Positions 8,304-17,086 of a stretch of DNA of 64,000 bases are shown one piece after another (position 1 is the first letter of the stretch; the number at the start of each line of letters is the position of its first letter). The stretch is from Rubrobacter marinus (GTDB lineage: Bacteria > Actinomycetota > Rubrobacteria > Rubrobacterales > Rubrobacteraceae). The notes under the pieces were generated by a model, which was not told the DNA's origin, made no database searches, and saw only the letters and a program-made list of their open reading frames with translations. The stretch covers positions 3,224,001-3,288,000 of the forward strand of contig NZ_CP045121.1 in NCBI RefSeq assembly GCF_011492965.1, given 5' to 3'. Made by a program: the position numbers and the translations under genes.

Positions 8304-9947
8304 CTATATTACCGGCGTCTCGCGGTAGGTGCCGTAGACCTCCTGCATGGCCGAGGAGATCTCCCCGACCGTCGCGTAGGCCCGGACCGCCTCTATCGTC
8401 GGGTACATGACGTTCTCGCCCTCGCGGCAGGCCTTCTTCACGGCCTCCAGGCACTCCTCGACGCGTCCGTTGTCGCGCCTCTCCTTCAGCTCCTTGAGGC
8501 GCTTCACCTGGCCCTCGGAGACCGTCGGGTCCACGCGGTGGGTCTCGACGTCGGACTCGTCCTTTGGCTCGTAGATGTTGACGTTGACGATGTGGCGCTG
8601 GCCCGACTCTACCTCCCGCTGGTAGCGCGCGCTCGCCTCGGCGATCTCCTCCATCTGGAAGCCGTTCTCGATGGCGCGCACCACCCCGCCCATGTCCTCG
8701 ATCTGCTTGAAGTAGTCGTAGGCCTGCCGCTCCAGCTCGTCGGTGAGCGCCTCGACGAAGTACGAGCCGCCGAGCGGGTCTATCGTGTTCGTGACGCCGG
8801 TCTCCAGGGCCGCTATCTGCTGCGTGCGGACGGCGACGCGGACCGCCTCCTCCGTGGGGAGCGCCAGCGCCTCGTCGAAGGAGTTGGTGTGCAGGCTCTG
8901 CGTCCCGCCGAGGATGGCGGCGAGGGCCTCGAAGGCGGTGCGCGCGACGTTGTTGTACGGCTCCTGGGCGGTGAGGGAGACGCCGGCGGTCTGGGTGTGG
9001 AAGCGCATGAGGAGGCTCCGCTCGTCCTTGGCGCCGTACTTCTCCTTCATCACCGTCGCCCAGATGCGCCGCGCCGCGCGGAACTTGGCGATCTCCTCGA
9101 AGAAGTCTATGTGCGAGTTGAAGAAGAACGAGAGGCGCGGGGCGAAGTCGTCGACGTCGAGGCCGGCCTCCATCCCGGCTTCCACGTAGGCGAAGCCGTC
9201 CGAGAGGGTGAAGGCGAGCTCCTGCGCCGCGGTCGAGCCGGCCTCGCGGATGTGGTAGCCGGAGATAGAGACCGTGTTCCAGCGGGGCATGTGCTCGGTG
9301 GCGTAGACGAGCATGTCCTTGAAGACCTGCATGGATGGTTCGGGCGGGAAGAGCCACTCCTTCTGGGCGATGTACTCCTTGAGGATGTCGTTCTGGTTCG
9401 TGCCGGCTAGCTTCTCCGGCGGGACGCCCTGCTTCTCGGCGGCGACGACGTACATGGCGAGAAGGACGTGGGCGGGGGCGTTTATCGTCATGGAGGTGGA
9501 GATCTCGCCCATGTCGATCCCCTCGAAGAGCTTCTCCATGTCCTCCAGGGAGTCGACGGCGACCCCCTCGGTGCCCACCTCTCCGAGGGAGAGCGGGGAG
9601 TCCGAGTCGAGGCCCATGAGGGTCGGCATGTCGAAGGCGACGGAGAGGCCGTTCTGGCCGTGGTCTATAAGGTAGCGGAACCGCTCGTTCGTCTCGGCGG
9701 CCGAGCCGTAGCCGGCAAACTGACGGACGGTCCACAGGCGGCCCCGGTACATGTTCGGGTAGACGCCGCGGGTGTAGGGGTACTGGCCCGGATACCCGAG
9801 CTTGTCGTCGTAGTCGCCCTCGACGTCGTCCGGGGTGTACAGGGGCTTGATGGGCACCCCGCTCATCGTCGAGAACTCGGCGTCGCGCTCGCCCCTGCCC
9901 TCGTACGCCTCCCGCCAGCGGTCCTTGGCCTTCTTCTCGGTATCCAA
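8304..9947 (-). CDS. icmA: Adenosylcobalamin-dependent acyl-CoA mutase large subunit, probable isobutyryl-CoA mutase
   Basis: A 547-residue TIM-barrel large subunit of the methylmalonyl-CoA mutase family, with conserved SISGYHIREAG (catalytic His near 232) and RLSFFFNSHIDFFEE. Counting against the Propionibacterium MutB sequence as I recall it, MutB Tyr89 (RQYAG) corresponds to Phe77 (WTVRQFAGYG) and MutB Arg207 (FMVRN) to Gln195 (YIAQK). Phe plus Gln at these two sites is the known signature of isobutyryl-CoA mutase; methylmalonyl-CoA mutase needs Tyr and Arg to hold the substrate carboxylate, and 2-hydroxyisobutyryl-CoA mutase has Ile at the first site. Expected reaction: isobutyryl-CoA to n-butyryl-CoA. 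Automatic annotation would probably say methylmalonyl-CoA mutase. Confidence 0.85.
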   Translation of the reverse strand: MDTEKKAKDRWREAYEGRGERDAEFSTMSGVPIKPLYTPDDVEGDYDDKLGYPGQYPYTRGVYPNMYRGRLWTVRQFAGYGSAAETNERFRYLIDHGQNGLSVAFDMPTLMGLDSDSPLSLGEVGTEGVAVDSLEDMEKLFEGIDMGEISTSMTINAPAHVLLAMYVVAAEKQGVPPEKLAGTNQNDILKEYIAQKEWLFPPEPSMQVFKDMLVYATEHMPRWNTVSISGYHIREAGSTAAQELAFTLSDGFAYVEAGMEAGLDVDDFAPRLSFFFNSHIDFFEEIAKFRAARRIWATVMKEKYGAKDERSLLMRFHTQTAGVSLTAQEPYNNVARTAFEALAAILGGTQSLHTNSFDEALALPTEEAVRVAVRTQQIAALETGVTNTIDPLGGSYFVEALTDELERQAYDYFKQIEDMGGVVRAIENGFQMEEIAEASARYQREVESGQRHIVNVNIYEPKDESDVETHRVDPTVSEGQVKRLKELKERRDNGRVEECLEAVKKACREGENVMYPTIEAVRAYATVGEISSAMQEVYGTYRETPVI

Positions 9948-10031
9948 AGTGCCTCCCCTTAGGCCTCGAAGATCCCCTTATGCTTCAAGCACGAACTGTA
10001 GCACAGGGGGCCGGGACGCCAGCCACGACTT

Positions 10032-10514
10032 GTGCTATCGTCGCCCACCGTGACCGACGACGCGCACAAAATGGACCCCGCGATCGGGCGTCGCCGCATA
10101 CCCTGGAACGAGATCGACTTCTTCCGCTGGCCGGGGCTCAAGCTTCTGGAGGCCGAGAACGGCGTCTCAAGGGTGGAGCTCGGGGTCGAGAACCACCACC
10201 GGGGCGGGGGTGGCTCGCCCCGGCACGTGAACGGCGGGATCGTCAGCTACATGTTCGACGCGCTCCTGGGAGCCGCCGTCGAGTCGACTTGGGACGAGGG
10301 CGTGATCGGCCAAGTCACCATCACGCTGAACGTGCAGTTCGTGGACGCCGTCGAGGCGGAGAGCAGGATCGAGGGTACCGCCCGCGTCCTGCGCCGCGGC
10401 GGGGGCCTGGTCTTCGGGGAGGGCCAGATCTTCGACGAGCGGGGCAGGCTCGGCGCGACGTGCACCGGCGTCTACAAGCTCTTCCGCAGCAAGCAGGAAG
10501 CCCGCCCGAGCTAG
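10032..10514 (+). CDS. PaaI-family hotdog thioesterase
   Basis: A ~155-residue hotdog-fold protein. The central helix motif HVNGGIVSYMFDALLGAAVES is the PaaI-type HxNGG...D active-site helix, followed by strands TITLNVQFVDAVEAESRIEGTARVLRRGGGLVFGEGQIFD. It should hydrolyse aromatic or medium acyl-CoA thioesters. Two in-frame GTG codons (10032 and 10050) are possible starts and no strong ribosome site separates them; the second gives the more usual N-terminus. It is transcribed away from the mutase genes, and its stop is 4 bp from the end of the convergent FAD oxidase gene. Confidence 0.82.
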   Translation: MLSSPTVTDDAHKMDPAIGRRRIPWNEIDFFRWPGLKLLEAENGVSRVELGVENHHRGGGGSPRHVNGGIVSYMFDALLGAAVESTWDEGVIGQVTITLNVQFVDAVEAESRIEGTARVLRRGGGLVFGEGQIFDERGRLGATCTGVYKLFRSKQEARPS

Positions 10515-10517
10515 GCC

Positions 10518-11921
10518 CTAGTAAGACTCTCCGGAGAGCTCGCGCGCCCCTTCGGCGCTCGCGAAGATCTTGCCGGGGTTCATGATCCCGTTCGGGTCCG
10601 CGAGCCCCTTTATCCCGAGCATGAACGCCAGCGAGTCGCCGTGCTCCCTCTGGAGGTGGCGCATCTTCCCGGAGCCGATGCCGTGCTCGCCGGTCGAGGT
10701 GCCGCCGCGCGCCAGCGCGTAGTCCACGATCTCGGCGTTGACCTCCTCGGCCCTCCTCAGGTCCTCCTCGTCGTCGCGGTCCACGGGGAAGACGGCGTGG
10801 TAGTTGCCGTCGCCGACGTGGCCGAGGATCGCCCCGTCGAGGCCGCGGGAGGCTATCGCGTCGCGGGCGTGCCCGAGCGCCCCGGGGAGTTCGGAGATCG
10901 GGACGCACACGTCGGTGGACATCGGGCTCTTCTCGGGGTTCAGGTTCTGGATCGCGAGCCCGGCCTCGTGGCGGGCCTCCCAGAGCTTCTCCCGGGCCGC
11001 CTCGTCCTCCTCGAACTCGAAGGTGAGGGAGCCGTTGGACCGCGCGATCTCCCGCGCCTTCGCCACGTCCTCCTCGACGCCCCCCTCGCCCCCGCTGAAC
11101 TCCAGAAACAGGGTCGGCTCGACGGCGTAGTCCGTGCCCTTGTACGCGTTGACGGCCTCGACCGTGCGGGCGTCGACGAGCTCGACGCGCCCGATCTTCA
11201 TGCCGCTGCGGATGATGGCCACCGCCGCGCCAGCCGCTTCTTCTATGCCGCCGAAGACCGCACGCGCAGCGAGGATGCGCGTCGGGATCGGGTAGAGGCG
11301 GAGGATCAACTCCGTGAACACCCCGAGCGTCCCCTCGGAGCCGACGAAGAGGCCGGTGAGCCCGTAGCCAGCCGAGGACTTCATCGCCAGGCCCCCGGTC
11401 CTCATCACCGTCCCGCCCGGGAGTGCGACCTCCAGCCCGAGGACCTGATCCCGCATCACCCCGTACCTCACCGCGTTCGTCCCGCTGGCGTTCGTCCCGG
11501 CCATCCCGCCGATGGCCGCGTCCCAGCCGGGGTCGACCGGGAAGAGGAGCCCGTGCTCCGCGAGCGCCGCGTTCAACTTCCCGTGCGTCACCCCCGGCTG
11601 GACCCTCGCTAGGAAGTCGTCGGGGCGGATCTCGAGGATCTCGTCCATCCCGTTCATGTCCAGGCTGATGCCGCCCCGGACGGGGACGGTGTGCCCCTCC
11701 AGGCTGCTCCCCTGCCCGAACGGGACGACCGGGACGCCCCGCTCGTCCGCGAAGCGCAGCACCTCCAGGACCTCCTCCCGGTTGCGAGGGAAGACGACGG
11801 CGTCGGGCAGGTGCGGGGCGTGGTAGGTGAAGAAGCCCCCGCCGTGACGCTTCAGCTCGTCCTCCCCGGCCGAGACGCGGCCCTTGGGGAGGATCTTCCC
11901 GAGCTCCGAGACGAGGTTCAC
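10518..11921 (-). CDS. FAD-binding oxidoreductase, GlcD/D-lactate dehydrogenase family
   Basis: A 467-residue 2-hydroxyacid oxidase. The N-terminal FAD-binding domain (PCMH type) shows PVVPFGQGSSLEGHTVPVRGGISLDMNGM and AIGGMAGTNASGTNAVRYGVMRDQVLGLEV; the C-terminal cap has GHVGDGNYHAVFPV and GTSTGEHGIGSGK with the conserved histidines, then ADPNGIMNPGKIF. It oxidises glycolate, D-lactate or a longer (R)-2-hydroxyacid to the oxoacid, passing electrons to a quinone or flavoprotein. It starts 4 bp after the FAH-family gene, so the two are an operon; together they suggest catabolism of hydroxy- or oxo-acids. Substrate not readable. Confidence 0.87.
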   Translation of the reverse strand: MNLVSELGKILPKGRVSAGEDELKRHGGGFFTYHAPHLPDAVVFPRNREEVLEVLRFADERGVPVVPFGQGSSLEGHTVPVRGGISLDMNGMDEILEIRPDDFLARVQPGVTHGKLNAALAEHGLLFPVDPGWDAAIGGMAGTNASGTNAVRYGVMRDQVLGLEVALPGGTVMRTGGLAMKSSAGYGLTGLFVGSEGTLGVFTELILRLYPIPTRILAARAVFGGIEEAAGAAVAIIRSGMKIGRVELVDARTVEAVNAYKGTDYAVEPTLFLEFSGGEGGVEEDVAKAREIARSNGSLTFEFEEDEAAREKLWEARHEAGLAIQNLNPEKSPMSTDVCVPISELPGALGHARDAIASRGLDGAILGHVGDGNYHAVFPVDRDDEEDLRRAEEVNAEIVDYALARGGTSTGEHGIGSGKMRHLQREHGDSLAFMLGIKGLADPNGIMNPGKIFASAEGARELSGESY

Positions 11922-11925
11922 GGCG

Positions 11926-12756
11926 CTACCCGGCTTCGACCGGGTTCGTCAGGCTCCCGAGGCCCTCGACCTCGACCGTCACCTCGTCGCCGGGCTTCAG
12001 GAAGACCTGCGGGTCGCGAGCCGCCCCGACGCCGGGAGGGGTGCCGGTCGTGATGACGTCGCCCGGCAGGAGCGTCATGCCCTGGCTGAGGAACGAGATA
12101 AGCTGGGCGACGGAGAAGATCATCTTCGCGGTCGTCCCGTCCTGCATGACCTCGCCGTTGAGGGTGCAACGCAGGTTGAGGGCCTGCGGGTCGGGGACCT
12201 CGTCGCGCGTGGCGATGTACGGCCCCAAAGGGCAGAAGGTGTCGATGGACTTGCTCCGCGTCCACTGCCCGCCCTCGGAGAACTGGAGGTCGCGGCTGGA
12301 GATGTCGTTGCAGTTCGTGTACCCGAAGACGTAGTCGAGGGCTTCGGCCTCGGAGACGTTCTTCGCCGCGCGCCCCATGACCACCGCGAGCTCGACCTCG
12401 TAGTCCGCCTTCTGGGTGATGGGCGGGATGCGTATGGCGTCGCCCTGCCCCACCAGCGTGTTCGCGTACTTGGCGAAGACTATCGGCTTCTCGGGGATCT
12501 CGGCGCCCGTCTCTGCCGCGTGATCGGAGTAGTTGAGGCCGATCCCGATGATCTTCTGCGGGTTGAGGACCGGCGCGTGGATGCGTGCCGACTCCATCGA
12601 CACCGGCCCGCCGCCAGGCACCCTCTCCGCGTCGCGCCCGTGCTCGATGATCTCCATCATCGTCGTCCCGGGGCCGCCGACCGGGTGGATCTGCCCGCCC
12701 TCGATCTCCCCCACCTGCGGCGCGCCGCCGTTCGTCGAGTACGTAACCAGCTTCAT
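11926..12756 (-). CDS. Fumarylacetoacetate hydrolase (FAH) family protein
   Basis: A 276-residue FAH-fold enzyme starting MKLVTYSTNGG. It has IIGIGLNYSDHAAETGAEIP (catalytic His) and the metal-binding acidic set ADYEVELAVVMGR, with GYTNCNDISSRDLQ and DVITTGTPPGVG typical of the YcgM/2-hydroxyhepta-2,4-diene-1,7-dioate isomerase branch. Members hydrolyse or decarboxylate beta-diketo acids, including acylpyruvates and oxaloacetate. The ATG at 12756 has a GGAGAGG ribosome site just upstream; a longer upstream reading overlaps the pdxH gene and looks spurious. It is co-transcribed with the downstream GlcD-type oxidase. Confidence 0.88.
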   Translation of the reverse strand: MKLVTYSTNGGAPQVGEIEGGQIHPVGGPGTTMMEIIEHGRDAERVPGGGPVSMESARIHAPVLNPQKIIGIGLNYSDHAAETGAEIPEKPIVFAKYANTLVGQGDAIRIPPITQKADYEVELAVVMGRAAKNVSEAEALDYVFGYTNCNDISSRDLQFSEGGQWTRSKSIDTFCPLGPYIATRDEVPDPQALNLRCTLNGEVMQDGTTAKMIFSVAQLISFLSQGMTLLPGDVITTGTPPGVGAARDPQVFLKPGDEVTVEVEGLGSLTNPVEAG

Positions 12757-12830
12757 CGCATCTCCTCTCCCGCGAATAACACGACCCGAGCGCGGCCATC
12801 TTAGCAGGGGGAGAGGGCCCCCCGCCGCCC

Positions 12831-13469
12831 CTACGGCTGGAGCCGGACGACCTCCCAGCCGCCGGACGCGCGCCGGTATGCGAGCCGGTCGTGCAGCCGG
12901 TTCTCCCTTCCCTGCCAGAACTCCACGACCTCGGGCTCGACCCGGTAGCCGCCCCAGAACGGCGGCCGGGTAACCTCCCGCCCCTCGTACTCCCCTTCGA
13001 GCTCGCGCAGCCGCTCCTCCAGCGTGGCCCTCTCCCCCACCTCGCGGCTCTGGGCGCTCGCCCACGCCCCGAGCCGGCTCCCCAGCGGTCGGCTCTCGTA
13101 GTAGGCGTCGGACTCCTCGCCGGGGACGCGGCTCGCCCGACCCTCCACGCGTACCTGACGCTCGAGCTCGCCCCAGTAGAAGACCAGCGCGCAGCTCGGG
13201 TTTGCTTCGAGCTCGCGGCCCTTGCGGCCCTCGTAGTTCGTGTAGAAGACGAAGCCGCGCTCGTCGAAGCCCTTGAGGAGGACGACGCGCGCGGAGGGCC
13301 TGCCGTCCGGGGTCGCCGTGGCGACGGTCATGGCGTTCGGCTCGTGGAGGCTTGCTGCGAGGGCGTCGTCGAACCAGCGGCGGAACTGTTCCATCGGGTC
13401 GGGGGCGAGGTCTCCTTCCCGGAGGCCGGCCCTGGTGTACTCCTTGCGGAGGCTCCGGAGGTCGGTCAA
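12831..13469 (-). CDS. pdxH: Pyridoxamine 5'-phosphate oxidase
   Basis: A 212-residue FMN enzyme that oxidises pyridoxamine/pyridoxine phosphate to pyridoxal 5'-phosphate. Recognisable blocks are [58 protein letters not shown] (FMN phosphate binding) and the C-terminal signature [15 protein letters not shown] take the TTG at 13469, which follows a GGTGAG site and lies 4 bp after the DUF427 stop, giving the normal family length; reading further upstream would overlap that gene. PLP would serve the aminotransferase elsewhere in the window, but no specific link is visible. Confidence 0.92.
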   Translation of the reverse strand: MTDLRSLRKEYTRAGLREGDLAPDPMEQFRRWFDDALAASLHEPNAMTVATATPDGRPSARVVLLKGFDERGFVFYTNYEGRKGRELEANPSCALVFYWGELERQVRVEGRASRVPGEESDAYYESRPLGSRLGAWASAQSREVGERATLEERLRELEGEYEGREVTRPPFWGGYRVEPEVVEFWQGRENRLHDRLAYRRASGGWEVVRLQP

Positions 13470-13473
13470 ACGC

Positions 13474-13968
13474 TCACCAGCCCCAGGTGCCCGCGGCACC
13501 CTTGAAGGGGCCGACGATCTCCGGGGTGATCCAACCGCCGTAGAAGTCCCCCTCCTGCGCCTCGACCTTCTCCCCGCCGACCCAGCAGGCGTCCATCCTC
13601 GACGGGTAGAACGCGACGTAATCCTTGAGGCTCCGGTAGGCCGGCACGGGGTTCGGGTAGAACCACGCGGCCCGCGCCTCCGTCTTTCCGTCCACCGAGA
13701 CGTCGTAGTAGCGGGCGGCCCCCTTCCACTCGCAGAAGGAGGTCCCGTCCGCGAGCGTGAGGTGCTCCATGCGGATGTCCTCCGGCGGGATGTAGTAGAC
13801 GGGCGGGTGGCTCGTCTCCAGCACCCTTTTGGCGCGCGTCGTGTACGCGAGCGTCACCTCGTTGAACACGACCTTGACCTTCTTCCCTACGTCCTCCAGC
13901 CTCGGGGGGCGCGGGTAGTCCCAGACGGACTCCTGCCCCGGGCCGGGCTCCACGCGCTGACGAGCCAC
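13474..13968 (-). CDS. DUF427 domain-containing protein
   Basis: A 164-residue protein of the DUF427 family. The conserved segment runs [36 protein letters not shown], then [17 protein letters not shown] with the invariant C-E-W-K-G, and [24 protein letters not shown]. The fold is a compact beta structure of unknown biochemical role. The GTG start at 13968 has a perfect GGAGG 7 bases upstream; a longer reading begins in the intergenic region. It is first in a two-gene unit with pdxH, which begins 4 bp after its stop. Confidence 0.85.
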   Translation of the reverse strand: MARQRVEPGPGQESVWDYPRPPRLEDVGKKVKVVFNEVTLAYTTRAKRVLETSHPPVYYIPPEDIRMEHLTLADGTSFCEWKGAARYYDVSVDGKTEARAAWFYPNPVPAYRSLKDYVAFYPSRMDACWVGGEKVEAQEGDFYGGWITPEIVGPFKGAAGTWGW

Positions 13969-14169
13969 GATACGGCCTCCTAGAAATCGTTCGGTGCGAG
14001 GGTGATTATACGAGGGAGTACCGGGGGCGACGGCGGCCGGCCGCGACGGGGGTCCGTTCGCCCGGCGAAGCACCGCCGGGCAGGGCCACGAGGGGGCACC
14101 GGGCGGTCCGGCGGGGACCGGAGGTACCCCGCGCTAAAGTCCTCCCCCGGCCCGTCCGATAATTCCTAC

Positions 14170-17073
14170 ATGGAACGCGCGGATGGGGTGCTCGGGGACG
14201 AGCACGAGGGAGACGATCGGAGGCTCTTCAAGATGGCCCTGGAGGCGAGCTCCAACGGCATCGTGCTGACCGACGCGACGCGCGACGACAACCCCATCAT
14301 CTACGTCAACCCGGCGTTTGAGGCGATCACCGGCTACGGGGAGGACGAGGTGTTGGGGCGCAACTGCCGCTTCCTGCAGGGCGACGATTCGGATCAGCCC
14401 GCCCTCGGCGAGCTGCGGGACGCCATGAGGGAGGGGCGCGAGTGCCGGGTTGTCGTTCGAAACTACAGAAAGGACGGCACCCCCTTCTACAACGAGCTCC
14501 ACCTCGCCCCGGTGCGCGACCGGGAGGGGAGGCTCACCAACTACGTCGGGGTGCAGAACGACGTCACCGAGTGCAGGGACGCGCAGGAGGCGAGGGTCAG
14601 GGTTTCGGCGGAGTACGAGGAGATCATCCGCATCCTGCCGAACGTCGTCTTCCGCTGGAAGATGGGCGAGGACGGGGAGATGTACCCCTCCTACGTGGAG
14701 GGCGCCCTGGCCGAGCAGTTCGGGGTGACGACGGAGCGCATCGCGGGGAAGAGGCTCGAAGAGGTCTTTCCGCCGGAGTTTCTCGGCACGGTACGGCCGG
14801 CCTACGAGCGAGCCTTCGCGGGGGAGACCGTCGAGTTCTCCTCCCGGATCGGCGACCGCTCGTTCGCGAACGTCGCCATGCCCTTCGAGCCCGAGGGGCG
14901 GACCCCCACGAAGGAGATCGTCGGCTACGTCACCGAGGTGACCGGGCGCGAGAAGGCCGAGGAGGCCCTCAGGAAGAGTAAGGAGCGCTACGAGGTCGCC
15001 ATCCGCGGCTCGAACGACGGGATCTGGGACTGGGACCTCACGACCGGCGAGGTCTACCTCTCTCCCCGCTGGAAAGAGATGCTCGGCTACGGAGACCACG
15101 AGCTCGAGAGCGGCGTCGAGGCGTGGCGGGGGAGGATACACCCCGAGGACCTGGAGCGGGTGATGAGCGCCCTGCAAGAGTACCTGGACGGCCGCACGGA
15201 GCACTACGAGCTGGAGCATCGGCTCCTGCACAGGGACGGCTCTTACCGCTGGATCCTGACCAGGGGCGCCTCGTTGCGCGACGGGAGCGGCGCGCCGAAC
15301 AGGATGTCCGGCTCTCACACCGACGTGACGGGCCGCAAGGAGCTCGAGGAGCAGCTCAAGCACCGGGCGTTCCACGACGGGCTCACGGGCCTGCCGAACC
15401 GGGCCCTGTTCATGGAGCGCCTCGAGCACGCCCTGGAGCGCGCCGGGGGCAAGGACAGCCACATCGCGGTCCTGTTCCTCGACCTGGACGGCTTCAAGGA
15501 GGTGAACGACTCCCTGGGCCACGAGGCAGGCGACGAGCTGCTCGTCGAGGTAGCGAGACGCCTCAAGCAGAGATCGAGGCCCGGCGACACGGTGGCGCGC
15601 CTCGGCGGCGACGAGTTTATCGTCCTGCTGGAGGAGGTCTCCGGGGCGGAGGACGCGGCGAGCCTAGCCGAACGCGTCTCGGAGGGGCTCCGGGCCCCGA
15701 TCGAGCTGGCCGGACGCGAGGTCTCCGTCACCGCCAGCATCGGCGTCGCCCTCGGCGACCCGAAGGGCGTCAGGCCCCAGGACCTCGTGCGCGAGGCGGA
15801 CAACGCGATGTACCGCTCCAAGCGACACGGCGAGGGCCTCTACGAGGTCCGCGGCGCCGGCGGCGCGGCCCCGAGACGCCCGGCGGGCGGGGTCGGGAGC
15901 ACCGGCGGTAAGGGTGACCCGGGCGGCGAACGACCAAGATCCAGGCGGCGCGGGGAGCAGGTACAGAAGCCCGCCGGGGGCTGCGCTTCGGAGGGCCCCT
16001 CGAACGGGCGGTGCACGAAGTGCGAGACGCTGCCGGAGAAGCTCGCGGGCCCCGGCAGGCTCTACCTGTGGCTGCCGCTCGACCACACCCTGAGCAAGAC
16101 CTACCGGCACCTGCGCGCCGGGGGCTGGACCGTCGAGACCGCCAGGGACTACTCCATGGTCGTCAGGCTCGACGACGGGCGCCTGACGGAGCTTCTCTCC
16201 GCGCTCTCGGCGGTCCTCACCGGCCAGGAGTCCGAGGACACCCGCGCCCTGTTCAAGCCGGGCGGGGACGAGCTCACGGTGAGCGACATACCCCGCGCGC
16301 AGTCCCTCACCCAGATCTCCTCCCTCGGCGGCTCGGGCTGGCTCCTGGACATGCTCTCCGAGGGGAGGCTGACGAGCTACTTCCAGCCCATCGTGCGCGT
16401 CGAGGACCCGTCCGAGGTCTTCGCGCAGGAGTGCCTGCTCAGAGGCGTGAGCCCCGAAGGGGATCTCGTACCGCCGACTACGATCTTCGAGGCCGCCAAG
16501 AGCTCCAGGATGCTCTTCCAGACCGACCTCGCCGCGAGGCGCACCGCCATCCGCGAAGCCGTGCGCAACGGGGTGGAGACGAACCTCTTCGTCAACTTCA
16601 CACCGACCGCCGTATACGACCCCGCGTTCTGCCTGCGCTCGACGGTCGAGGCCGTGAAGAAGTCGGGGATCTCGCCCGAGAGGATCGTCTTCGAGGTGAC
16701 CGAGACGGAGGAGACGAGGGACGTCGACCACCTGAAGAACATCGCCTCCTTCTACCGCGAGAAGGGCTTCAGGGTCGCCCTCGACGACGTCGGGAGCGGC
16801 TACTCGTCCCTCAACATGATCCACCGCCTCAGGCCCGACTTCATCAAGCTGGACATGCACCTCGTGCGCGGGGTGGACTCCGACCCGTACAAGGCCCTGG
16901 TCGCCGGGAAGGTCCTCGAGATGGCCCGGGGCCTCGGGGTGGACACCATCGTGGAGGGCGTCGAGACGGAGGGGGAGTTCGCCTGGGCGCGGGAGAACGG
17001 CGCGACGTTCGCCCAGGGCTACCTTATCGCGAGGCCAGCGAGCTCCCCGGCCGGCGGCCTGGCCCGCGCCTGA
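14170..17073 (+). CDS. LOV-PAS-PAS-GGDEF-EAL protein: blue-light-responsive cyclic-di-GMP enzyme
   Basis: A 967-residue signalling protein. Residues ~20-135 are a LOV domain with the photoactive cysteine (Cys66 in GRNCRFLQG) and flavin-contacting Asn/Gln residues (NYRKDGTPFYNEL, YVGVQND). Two PAS domains follow (~145-265 and ~272-390; the second has the PAC ending GSHTDVTGRKELEEQL). The cyclase domain (~398-560) has intact GGDEF at 479-483 and an inhibitory-site RxxD (R470-D473) five residues before it. A Gly/Arg-rich linker (~561-615) precedes CTKCE and a second module whose EAL-type phosphodiesterase domain (~735-955) keeps Asn, Glu, Asp-Asp, Lys, Glu and Gln residues but reads ECL in place of EAL. 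It should make and/or break c-di-GMP under flavin control. No membrane helix. Confidence 0.9.
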   Translation: MERADGVLGDEHEGDDRRLFKMALEASSNGIVLTDATRDDNPIIYVNPAFEAITGYGEDEVLGRNCRFLQGDDSDQPALGELRDAMREGRECRVVVRNYRKDGTPFYNELHLAPVRDREGRLTNYVGVQNDVTECRDAQEARVRVSAEYEEIIRILPNVVFRWKMGEDGEMYPSYVEGALAEQFGVTTERIAGKRLEEVFPPEFLGTVRPAYERAFAGETVEFSSRIGDRSFANVAMPFEPEGRTPTKEIVGYVTEVTGREKAEEALRKSKERYEVAIRGSNDGIWDWDLTTGEVYLSPRWKEMLGYGDHELESGVEAWRGRIHPEDLERVMSALQEYLDGRTEHYELEHRLLHRDGSYRWILTRGASLRDGSGAPNRMSGSHTDVTGRKELEEQLKHRAFHDGLTGLPNRALFMERLEHALERAGGKDSHIAVLFLDLDGFKEVNDSLGHEAGDELLVEVARRLKQRSRPGDTVARLGGDEFIVLLEEVSGAEDAASLAERVSEGLRAPIELAGREVSVTASIGVALGDPKGVRPQDLVREADNAMYRSKRHGEGLYEVRGAGGAAPRRPAGGVGSTGGKGDPGGERPRSRRRGEQVQKPAGGCASEGPSNGRCTKCETLPEKLAGPGRLYLWLPLDHTLSKTYRHLRAGGWTVETARDYSMVVRLDDGRLTELLSALSAVLTGQESEDTRALFKPGGDELTVSDIPRAQSLTQISSLGGSGWLLDMLSEGRLTSYFQPIVRVEDPSEVFAQECLLRGVSPEGDLVPPTTIFEAAKSSRMLFQTDLAARRTAIREAVRNGVETNLFVNFTPTAVYDPAFCLRSTVEAVKKSGISPERIVFEVTETEETRDVDHLKNIASFYREKGFRVALDDVGSGYSSLNMIHRLRPDFIKLDMHLVRGVDSDPYKALVAGKVLEMARGLGVDTIVEGVETEGEFAWARENGATFAQGYLIARPASSPAGGLARA

Positions 17074-17086
17074 CCCCGAGCTCCTC

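Noticed and set aside
8304-9947. Calling the mutase methylmalonyl-CoA mutase
   Set aside because: The Tyr and Arg that bind the substrate carboxylate are replaced by Phe and Gln, the isobutyryl-CoA mutase pair.
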